48,214 bases of DNA, taken from Natrinema hispanicum. GTDB taxonomy: Archaea; Halobacteriota; Halobacteria; Halobacteriales; Natrialbaceae. The translations under genes were made by a program, and so were the position numbers. Where the stretch lies: contig NZ_FOIC01000020.1 of assembly GCF_900111485.1 (NCBI RefSeq), forward strand, positions 1 to 48,214. Reading direction: 5' to 3'. The notes under the pieces were generated by a model, which was given only the letters and a program-made list of their open reading frames with translations, made no database searches and was not told the origin of the DNA. Positions 42,256-48,214 of the stretch are shown piece after piece. The first letter of the stretch is position 1, and every line of letters begins with the position of its first letter.

Positions 42256-43644
42256 ATGGAACAGCCCTCGGCGCTGGATAAAGTTCGCACGCGTATCGGT
42301 GCCTTCCGGATGAAAGGCGCATCACGCGACGAGATCCAGGCGAGACAGAACCAACGTCTCCAGGACCTCCTCGACTTCGTCATCCGCGAATCCAGATTCT
42401 ACAAGCACCTGTATGCAGACGTCGAGCGACCGATCACTGACCTGCGATCGCTCCCGCCGGTGACTAAATCCCAGTTGATGGAGCACTTCGATTCAGTGGT
42501 GACCGATACGGCGGTTGAATTCACAGATGTCAAGGCATTCACGAGCGAAACAGCGACCATTGGCCAACGATTTCTGGGCCGGTACCCAGTGTGGTTGACC
42601 TCGGGAACGACCGGCGAACCGGGCAGCTTCCTACAAGACGACTGGGCGTTGCTGGCCACGGACTCGGTCGGTGACCGATGGTCGGCCCCTGCCTTCATCG
42701 ACCGTGAGACGATCAAACGACTCGTCACGCACAACGCACGGACCGCCGAGATTGCCGTCGGTGGCGGGCACTTCGCCGCCGCTTCGGGCGTCGAAATGTT
42801 TCGTAGGGAGAATCGGTTTCTTCGCGACCGGATGCGCCTCGTCTCCCCGGATCGGCCACTCTCGGAGATCATCCAGGAACTCGACGCGTTTCAGCCAGCG
42901 ATCTTGGTCGGATACTCGACGGTCCTCATGGAGCTCGAGCGAGAGCAGCGGGCCGGGCGATTGAACCTTTCACCAGCGTTCATCGTACCCAGCGGCGAGC
43001 CGATTACGGAAGCCCAGAAGGCCCGCCTCCGCGAGACGTTTGATTGTATCGTCCGCGAGGTGTACGGTGCGACGGAGTTCTATAGCATCGCTGTCGAGTG
43101 TGATCACGGGAACTTACACGCCAATACTGACTGGCTCGTTCTCGAACCGGTCGACGCAGACTATCAGCCTGTCGGGGTTGGGGACCCATCCGAGACGGTT
43201 CTCCTGACGAACCTGGCAAACCGAATTCAGCCCATTGTCCGATACGATCTCGGCGACAGCATCACCATGTACGAGGAACGCTGCTCCTGTGGGAGCGCCT
43301 TCCCGGTGATCGAGGTAGAGGGTCGGCAGGGTGATATTCTGCACTTCGAAACGGTCGCTGGCGAACAAATCCCGATCTTTCCGCTCCCACTCACGACCGT
43401 TGTGGAGGAGGTCCCAGGCGTCCATCGATCTCAGATCGTCAAGACCGGCCCAGAGACGGTCAGCGTTCGCCTCGAGGTCGAGGCCGATGCCAACGAAGCG
43501 GCGGTGTGGGAAAGGGTCAATTCAGCTCTTGTGGTCTTCTTTGATACATACGGGGTCCAAGACCTGACCGTCGAGCTGGCGGCCGAATCACCGGCTCGAG
43601 ATCTCACGAGTGGAAAGTACCAACACGTCTGGTCCGGTGTCTGA
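42256..43644 (+). CDS. AMP-forming acyl/aryl-CoA-ligase-like enzyme (PaaK/CapK branch)
   Basis: A 462-residue adenylate-forming enzyme of the phenylacetate-CoA ligase / CapK type. The phosphate-binding loop is LTSGTTGEPGSF; the mid region has VEMFRRENRFLRDRM and VGYSTVLMELEREQ; VYGATEFYSIA is the aromatic/adenine motif, and RYDLGDS with CSCG follows in the C-terminal half. Such enzymes activate an acid with ATP and pass it to CoA or a polymer. No phenylacetate genes are near, so the substrate is unknown. The start MEQPSALDKVRTR is 60 bases after the SnoaL gene. Confidence 0.85.
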   Translation: MEQPSALDKVRTRIGAFRMKGASRDEIQARQNQRLQDLLDFVIRESRFYKHLYADVERPITDLRSLPPVTKSQLMEHFDSVVTDTAVEFTDVKAFTSETATIGQRFLGRYPVWLTSGTTGEPGSFLQDDWALLATDSVGDRWSAPAFIDRETIKRLVTHNARTAEIAVGGGHFAAASGVEMFRRENRFLRDRMRLVSPDRPLSEIIQELDAFQPAILVGYSTVLMELEREQRAGRLNLSPAFIVPSGEPITEAQKARLRETFDCIVREVYGATEFYSIAVECDHGNLHANTDWLVLEPVDADYQPVGVGDPSETVLLTNLANRIQPIVRYDLGDSITMYEERCSCGSAFPVIEVEGRQGDILHFETVAGEQIPIFPLPLTTVVEEVPGVHRSQIVKTGPETVSVRLEVEADANEAAVWERVNSALVVFFDTYGVQDLTVELAAESPARDLTSGKYQHVWSGV

Positions 43645-43747
43645 TTGGAGCTCACACGGAAATACATATAAATTAACACCGCCCTATTTACCACAGTAAT
43701 TCCGACAGTAGTACAGTAGTTCGGACAGAGCCTACTGATCGACGGCA

Positions 43748-43776
43748 CGTACCAATCACAGATCACTCCTCCGAGT
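43748..43776 (+). repeat. 29-bp dispersed repeat, copy 2
   Basis: Matches 10499-10527 with one mismatch. It lies 23 bases before the TATA element of the phosphate permease gene, so an insertion remnant may now form part of its promoter region. Confidence 0.75.
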
Positions 43777-43798
43777 TCTGTGTTACATACTGCCAGCA

Positions 43799-43806
43799 CT
43801 TATTTC
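43799..43806 (+). promoter_or_regulatory. TATA-like box of the phosphate permease gene
   Basis: CTTATTTC centred 29 bases before ATG 43832, consistent with leaderless transcription. Confidence 0.5.
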
Positions 43807-43831
43807 ACGAGCAGCGGTGTACTGCCGGCCG

Positions 43832-45010
43832 ATGGTCGAAACCGTGCTGCTGGTCGGAGTCGTCGCGTCGATTTTCGTCGGCTTCAATATCGGCGGGTCG
43901 TCGACGGGGATCACGTGGGGACCGTCCGTCGGCGCTGGGATCGTAACGAAGACGACGGCGGCGGCGGTCATGACGTTCTTTGTCTTCTTCGGGGGCTGGA
44001 CCGTCGGTCGGAACGTGATGGACACGCTCAGCGAGGGGATCGTCACGATGGACCTCACGCTGACCGCCGGTGTCGGTGTGCTCTTTTTCATCGGATTGGG
44101 GATGCTCGTGGCTAACATTTTTGGCGTCCCCGTCCCGACGTCGATGACGACCGTCGGCGCGATCGCCGGCCTCGGACTTGCGACTGGGACGCTCAACTAC
44201 GAGACGATCGCGGGGATCATCACTTGGTGGATCGTGACGCCGGTTATCGGCCTCTGGATCGGCGTACTGATCGGCCGCTACATCTATTCGTGGGTCAATC
44301 GACGAGTGCAGATCGAGAAGTCCGAGGGACAGTTGTTGCGCCTCGATCGTCGCGGCGCGGTTCCGACGCCGACACTGGGCCCGAACACGACGTGGCAGGA
44401 GCTCGTCACGACGGTTGTCGTCCTCATTATCGGCTGTTACATGGCGTTCAGCGCCGGCGCGAGCAACGTCCCGAACGCCGCTGCACCGCTCGTCGGGACC
44501 GCCAGCGGACTGGACGCCGACACTGCAATCGTCGTCGCGACACTCGCGATCGGACTCGGCGGCTTCACGATCGCGCGGCGAACGATGGATTCCGTCGGCG
44601 GCGAACTGAGCGATATCCCGCTCCTCGCGGCGCTGTTCGTCATGGTGACCGCGTCCACGATCACGACGCTGCTCTCGTGGGCTGGCATCCCGATCAGCCT
44701 CGTGATGGCAACGGTGATGACGATCGTCGGCATCGGCTGGGGCCGGGCGACCCGTCCGATCACGGTCCGAGAGGCGGTCGCCCGTGATGTCGAGAACCCC
44801 GAGATCGAGTTGGGCGCTATCGTCGCCGAAGAGAAGGCGGGCGAGACGGCACCCGACATCGGCGAACCTGAGCCCGAAGAGGTGCTTCACGGCGGGGATC
44901 TCTTCAACCCCCGCGCGATCATCAAATACGTCACGATGTGGATCATCGGCCCGTCGATGTCGACGATCCTCGCGTACGCGTTCTTCTCGATCCTCCCGGG
45001 CGTCGCTTAA
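43832..45010 (+). CDS. PiT-family inorganic phosphate permease
   Basis: A 392-residue membrane transporter for phosphate driven by a cation gradient. Two PiT half-repeats are visible: GFNIGGSSTGITWGPSVGAG near the N-terminus and YMAFSAGASNVPNAAAPL in the second half (family signature GANDVANA-like), plus VPVPTSMTTVGAIAGLG and AGIPISLVMATVMTIVG. About ten membrane helices are interrupted by a hydrophilic loop at about 152-180. The start MVETVLLVG is fixed by the TATA position. A Usp gene starts 32 bases after its stop on the same strand, probably co-transcribed. Confidence 0.9.
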   Translation: MVETVLLVGVVASIFVGFNIGGSSTGITWGPSVGAGIVTKTTAAAVMTFFVFFGGWTVGRNVMDTLSEGIVTMDLTLTAGVGVLFFIGLGMLVANIFGVPVPTSMTTVGAIAGLGLATGTLNYETIAGIITWWIVTPVIGLWIGVLIGRYIYSWVNRRVQIEKSEGQLLRLDRRGAVPTPTLGPNTTWQELVTTVVVLIIGCYMAFSAGASNVPNAAAPLVGTASGLDADTAIVVATLAIGLGGFTIARRTMDSVGGELSDIPLLAALFVMVTASTITTLLSWAGIPISLVMATVMTIVGIGWGRATRPITVREAVARDVENPEIELGAIVAEEKAGETAPDIGEPEPEEVLHGGDLFNPRAIIKYVTMWIIGPSMSTILAYAFFSILPGVA

Positions 45011-45041
45011 CGTTACGTCACTGGAGGCAGTATCTCGGCGC

Positions 45042-45470
45042 ATGCTCTCGAAGATTCTGGTTCCGATGGACGACTCAGAACACGCCGGCCACGCTCTCGA
45101 GTATGCGCTCGATAACCATCCCGACGCCGAGGTTACCGTGCTTCATACCGTCGGTGTCCCGTCGATGATGATGGGCGACGCTGTGAGTCTTACCCTCGAG
45201 GATGACCTCGACGACGCTGCAGCCGAGCGTGCTGAGTCGGTCTTCGAACGTGCTCGCGAGATCGCAGCCGAACGCGACCGCGAGATCGAAACGATCGTCG
45301 GCATCGGACATCCGGCTCGCAACATCATCGACCGCGCCGAGGAGTACGACACGGTCGTCGTCGGCAGTCACGGCGAAGACTGGAGCCGTGCAACGCGCCG
45401 ATTCTTAGTCGGAAACATCGCCGAGACGGTCTCGAAGCGGTCTCCGGTCCCGGTGACCATCGTCCGGTGA
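45042..45470 (+). CDS. Universal stress protein, single UspA domain
   Basis: A 142-residue Usp starting MLSKILVPMDDSEHAGHAL. The signature is GSHGEDWSRATRRFLVGNIAETV: longer by two residues than usual and with GN where GS/GT is expected, so nucleotide binding is uncertain. It sits 32 bases behind the phosphate permease, an arrangement seen for Usp proteins that modulate transporters. It is convergent with the coiled-coil gene 22 bases away. Confidence 0.9.
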   Translation: MLSKILVPMDDSEHAGHALEYALDNHPDAEVTVLHTVGVPSMMMGDAVSLTLEDDLDDAAAERAESVFERAREIAAERDREIETIVGIGHPARNIIDRAEEYDTVVVGSHGEDWSRATRRFLVGNIAETVSKRSPVPVTIVR

Positions 45471-45492
45471 CGTCTCGTGAACGTTCGCGCCG

Positions 45493-45999
45493 CTAGGTTT
45501 CCGACTCGTCCTCGACCGACTCCTCGATGATCTCCTCGACTTCGTCCTCTCGAGGGCGACGGTCGACTCGCTCGTTGACAGCCTCAACCTGCGTTTGGAC
45601 GTCTTCGACCTGTTCTTCGACCGTTTCGCCGACGGTCTGTTCGACGGTCTCTTCGACCGTTTCGCCGACGGTCTCTTCGATTGTTTCGCCGACTGTCTGT
45701 GCGACCTGTGTCTGGACATCTTCGACCTGTTCTTCGACCGTTTCACCGACAGTCTGTTCGACCTGTGTCTGGACGTCTTCGACCTGTTTCTCGACCGTCT
45801 CCTCGACCGCTTTCGTCATCCAGTCTGGATCGAACCGGGCCATCTTCCAGACGACGTGAAGAACATACGAGACGAACACGCCGACGCCGAACGCGAGCCC
45901 GACCCTCGTGTCGAGCGTCGCTATCAGGCCGATCGAGAGAATGATCAACGCGCCGTACGCGAGATCGATGACTGCGTCGACGCGAGCTGGACTCAGCAT
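45493..45999 (-). CDS. Membrane-anchored coiled-coil repeat protein
   Basis: A 168-residue protein. Residues about 10-50 contain two membrane segments (AYGALIILSIGLIATLD; VGLAFGVGVFVSYVLHVVW). Residues about 60-142 are built of imperfect 11- and 22-residue repeats of the type VEETVEKQVEDVQTQVEQ, with VGET(V/I)EE units, predicting a long acidic coiled coil. It ends with an Asp/Glu-rich tail. Such a protein may form filaments or tether something at the membrane. The repeats may change number among strains. No family is recognised. Confidence 0.75.
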   Translation of the reverse strand: MLSPARVDAVIDLAYGALIILSIGLIATLDTRVGLAFGVGVFVSYVLHVVWKMARFDPDWMTKAVEETVEKQVEDVQTQVEQTVGETVEEQVEDVQTQVAQTVGETIEETVGETVEETVEQTVGETVEEQVEDVQTQVEAVNERVDRRPREDEVEEIIEESVEDESET

Positions 46000-46263
46000 C
46001 GTCGACCGTCACCCAGCTGGGTCGGCTCGAGGTAGTCCACGTGTCGGCCGATTTCAGTTCGAATCGCTCCGTCGAAAGGTACGTCTCGTCGTTTCCGTCG
46101 TAGAATGAAATCCCTCTCGAAGCACATGATACCGGAACGTACGGTAGGTGGAGTTGAAATTCTTTGGCTGGGTGTCGCGAGGACAGCGGTATTGGACCTG
46201 CCCGTCCGACTTCGGAGGGGCGAAACGGATCACTCGAGAAACACGACCAATCGCGATAAAGTA

Positions 46264-46291
46264 CCACGGGTCACCCGACCTGTGGTCGTTT
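46264..46291 (-). repeat. 28-bp palindromic repeat, copy 2
   Basis: On the minus strand, 26 of 28 bases match the copy at 38778-38805. Here the arms carry two changes (CCACAGGTCG / TGACCCGTGG) that leave an imperfect stem. It lies 3 bases after the DUF429 stop, so it may also act as its terminator. Confidence 0.65.
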
Positions 46292-46294
46292 CCA

Positions 46295-47032
46295 CTACAT
46301 ATCAGTATAAACGATCTGCAGTGGCAGGTCTTTTTGATCCACCGGTGGATCGTCTGGTAGCGTTTCGAAATTTGTATCCCCCAGTTTCGCGGTAAGTGCA
46401 AGCGCCATCGCGTCCAGCAGATCGTCTCTATTTGAGGTCCCTATTCGTCGAGCCCAGGGAGGTTGGTCCTCAATATACGCGGAGACGAAACTCTCGAATG
46501 TCTCTCGCACGGAGTCATCTACCTGTTCCAGACACGCAACACGCTCGTCCTCACCTGCACGACCGTGTTTGGAGTTCAGTGGGTTGCCTTCGTTGAAGGT
46601 AGTAAAGCAAACTTCAGGATGGGACTCGAGTATCGTTTCCCTGGCGTTCTCGTCGTCTCGGAGAAGGCGGTCGACCTCTTGAATTCGCGGAATAAGGCCC
46701 CATGCCTGACTCGAGAGGCCGTCGCCGCGGCATGCTTCGTTCGCTTCGGCTGCTTGGTCGTAGGTGTCAGCTTCAACAGCGGCTCGACAGGGCGTCCAGA
46801 AGACACTCCGTGCCCGTTCTGAGCCGAGGAACTCTTTCGCTTCTCGATCACACTCGCGTCGTCGGTCCTCAGGCAGCCCGATCGGGATATCGACCAAAAT
46901 CGAGTTCGCATCCCGATGCGTGACCCAGACACTGTGGATTGAGGGATGCATTCGTGCCGTCCACTCATGGCCGTCCGTTTCCACGACAAGCCAGCCCCGC
47001 GACGCCCAGTCTACTCCTACATACGAGCCCAT
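46295..47032 (-). CDS. DUF429 family protein (RNase H-like fold)
   Basis: A 245-residue DUF429 protein. It opens MGSYVGVDWASRGWLVVE, the first strand with Asp; then ILVDIPIGLPEDRRRECDREA and FWTPCRAAV, WGLIPRIQEVDRLLR, ESHPEVCFTTFN and the C-terminal DLLDAMALALTA. The conserved acidic residues and fold suggest a nuclease-like metal site, but no activity is established. The upstream 13 residues are omitted as untypical. Its neighbours do not form an operon. Confidence 0.87.
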   Translation of the reverse strand: MGSYVGVDWASRGWLVVETDGHEWTARMHPSIHSVWVTHRDANSILVDIPIGLPEDRRRECDREAKEFLGSERARSVFWTPCRAAVEADTYDQAAEANEACRGDGLSSQAWGLIPRIQEVDRLLRDDENARETILESHPEVCFTTFNEGNPLNSKHGRAGEDERVACLEQVDDSVRETFESFVSAYIEDQPPWARRIGTSNRDDLLDAMALALTAKLGDTNFETLPDDPPVDQKDLPLQIVYTDM

Positions 47033-47146
47033 ATTGCGGTTGTCGTCTCTCAGAACAAATAACGGATACACTCTCGAAATACTGTGTAAAAGCTTGGAAA
47101 GAACACTGTTCTCGACTCCAGGTCACTCCAACGTGCGAACCCCCGA

Positions 47147-47344
47147 TTAACTAACCACCTCGAGAACCGTCGCGGTCACGAACTTTCGCGGGCCGATGTC
47201 GCTGGGGCCTTGATGGCGGACTTCGAGTCGGACCTCGAGAACACCGCCGATGACCCCGTCGATCTCTCTGGGTTTGAACTCGGTGATCGGGAAGGTCGAC
47301 AGGTCGACGGCGGCTAGAGTTGGTAGTAGAACCCCATTCAGCAT
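47147..47344 (-). CDS. Short possible OB-fold fragment (65 aa)
   Basis: A 65-residue frame with FKPREIDGVIGGVLEVRLEV and PSDIGPRKFVTATVLEV, which looks like the first strands of an OB-fold nucleic-acid-binding domain. A full OB-fold protein would continue past the stop at 47147, so this is either a small domain or a truncated gene. Coding status is uncertain. Confidence 0.4.
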   Translation of the reverse strand: MLNGVLLPTLAAVDLSTFPITEFKPREIDGVIGGVLEVRLEVRHQGPSDIGPRKFVTATVLEVVS

Positions 47345-47421
47345 CGTTGCGAGACCTCTCGGTCATGTCTTGACGGCAGTGGTGACCACCGCCGAACAAC
47401 CTGGGTACGAAGCCCGATAGA

Positions 47422-47429
47422 CTTTATCG
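47422..47429 (+). promoter_or_regulatory. TATA-like box of the amphi-Trp gene
   Basis: CTTTATCG centred about 25 bases before ATG 47450, matching a leaderless start. Confidence 0.55.
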
Positions 47430-47449
47430 GCAGCCGTTATAGACTCAGT

Positions 47450-47743
47450 ATGACAGACGAAAAACAAGACCCTGAGACCGAAGCGGACTCGACAGACAAC
47501 GAGACGGAACGCGAAGGTGAGCGAGTGATGAACCGGGGAGACGGTGCGGAGATCCTGCGAGAAGTCGCTGCCGGTGTCGAGAACGGGACGATCGACATCG
47601 AAGGAGAGAACGGCTTCACGGTGGCGGTACCAGAGCGCTTCGAACTGGAAGTCGAGTACGAGGTCACCGACGACGAGGCTGAGCTAGAAGTCGAACTCGA
47701 ATGGCAGATGGAAGACGGCGAAGCGGTATCGGCAGACGAGTGA
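47450..47743 (+). CDS. amphi-Trp domain protein
   Basis: A 97-residue acidic protein. The first 28 residues are disordered Asp/Glu/Thr; then ILREVAAGVENGTIDIEGEN, FTVAVPERFELEVEYEV and ELEVELEWQM form the helix plus beta hairpin of the small amphi-Trp domain common in haloarchaea. The function of the domain is unknown. The start is supported by the TATA spacing. Two GC-rich hairpins with ATCAC loops follow the stop. Confidence 0.8.
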   Translation: MTDEKQDPETEADSTDNETEREGERVMNRGDGAEILREVAAGVENGTIDIEGENGFTVAVPERFELEVEYEVTDDEAELEVELEWQMEDGEAVSADE

Positions 47744-47767
47744 CTCGAACGGCGGCCCCTGTGAACC

Positions 47768-47850
47768 GCCTCGGGATCACGCCCCGAGGCACTCGGCCTG
47801 CTCCGCCTGTAGAGAACCGGTTCGCTCGAAGATACCCGGATCACTCCGGG
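47768..47850. other. Pair of GC-rich hairpins after the amphi-Trp gene
   Basis: GCCTCGGG / CCCGAGGC (47768-47790) and CCCGGA / TCCGGG (47835-47850) are perfect stems of 8 and 6 bp. Both loops contain the sequence ATCAC or TCAC. They could be a terminator or part of a structured RNA or insertion-element end. Confidence 0.5.
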
Positions 47851-47989
47851 GCGATCCGCTTCAGGAGGCCCGCCACAGCACTTATTTACACTGATTGCAG
47901 TGTTGTTCACACTGCTCTGTTGAACAGCGATCTAATCAGCCGATATCACTGGCTTAGAAGGATGAAGCCGAGGAATTCGATTCTGTCCT

Positions 47990-48214
47990 ATGGAAATCGA
48001 TCTCCTCGACTTCATTGAGCAGTGTCGTGACCTAGCCAAACAAGCGTTGGGGAAGCACGCGGGCGAGCCCGCCAGCGGCGGGTTCGCCCGCTGGGTCCAT
48101 GTCGTCCTACACTGTTTTCGGCTCGAAGAAGGTCACAGCTACCGTGAAACGCCGAATCGGTTGAAGTACATGACCGAGATTTGTGACGTACTCGGTCTCG
48201 ATCGAGAGAACCTC
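47990..48214 (+). CDS. IS5-family transposase, N-terminal part (cut by window end)
   Basis: The frame from ATG 47990 runs to the window edge (75 codons): MEIDLLDFIEQCRDLAKQA, GKHAGEPASGGFARWVHVV, LHCFRLEEGHSYRETPNRL and VLGLDRENL. This is the conserved N-terminal region of haloarchaeal IS5-type transposases, including the HSYRETPNRLKYM stretch. The catalytic DDE residues would lie beyond the window. The element's left end is probably upstream near 47910-47985, but no clear inverted repeat can be set without the right end. Confidence 0.9.
   Translation, partial: MEIDLLDFIEQCRDLAKQALGKHAGEPASGGFARWVHVVLHCFRLEEGHSYRETPNRLKYMTEICDVLGLDRENL

Noticed and set aside
45595-46035. Long plus-strand open frame with FDLFFDRF-type repeats opposite the coiled-coil gene
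   Set aside because: It is the complement of the periodic GTC/GAA/GAC codons of the minus-strand gene; the hydrophobic repeat is an artefact of that codon pattern.
45990-46126. 43-codon minus-strand frame overlapping the coiled-coil gene start
   Set aside because: The product is basic and unlike neighbouring proteins, and it has no convincing promoter or ribosome-binding site.
1-48214. CRISPR arrays, tRNA or rRNA genes
   Set aside because: I saw no regularly spaced direct repeats, and no tRNA or rRNA sequence could be recognised by reading; a tRNA scan was not possible.

Overview
The window looks like a piece of a haloarchaeal genome, probably a salt-in euryarchaeon of the Natrialbales/Halobacteria type. 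The encoded proteins are very acidic, the DNA is GC-rich with heavy use of CTCGAG and GAC/GAG codons, and the promoters are archaeal (a TATA-like box about 27 bases before the start, often with no leader). The gene content also fits: P1/L12, Dph6, TRAM, amphi-Trp, C2H2 mini-finger, HPF-CBS and DUF429. The species cannot be named from sequence alone.

Layout. 1-788: 3' part of a TnpB (IS605/IS1341-type) element abutting an alcohol dehydrogenase gene. 789-7859: a stress and housekeeping block with alcohol dehydrogenase, several UspA proteins, a C2H2 mini-protein, a thiamine-binding protein, a solitary ribosomal P1/L12 paralogue, Hsp20, Dph6 and a membrane protein. 8022-9005: a 327-residue protein of unknown function. 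9006-11325: an AT-richer accessory patch with a Tat-signal protein whose start is frameshifted, a cupin and scattered insertion-sequence-like ends. 11326-15241: an adenine-deaminase-like amidohydrolase, DUF2237, an arsenite/bile-acid-type exporter and a DUF1214 remnant. 15378-23697: more UspA proteins, a broken erythromycin esterase, a SerB-like phosphatase, a phosphoribosyltransferase, a CBS-HPF fusion, a PEBP lipoprotein and a SagB-type nitroreductase.

25140-33599 is the most coherent system. It has a rhodanese-metallo-beta-lactamase fusion, a TusA / micro-ORF / DsrE operon, a fused four-cluster ferredoxin-NrfD membrane subunit, a 1066-residue molybdopterin oxidoreductase and a Mrp/ApbC Fe-S carrier. 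It reads as sulfur trafficking coupled to a polysulfide/thiosulfate-reductase-like respiratory enzyme. The catalytic subunit has no visible Tat signal, so the enzyme may face the cytoplasm.

34009-48214: an MFS transporter, a GH15 glucoamylase/trehalase, a second zinc alcohol dehydrogenase, TRAM, superoxide dismutase, an HTH/zinc-ribbon regulator, a SnoaL-like protein, a PaaK-like ligase, a PiT phosphate permease with an adjacent UspA, a membrane coiled-coil repeat protein, DUF429, amphi-Trp and the start of an IS5-family transposase. Seven UspA genes (ten domains), Hsp20, SOD and the sulfur module together suggest a region used under stress or low oxygen. Small repeats and broken genes show repeated insertion and decay.
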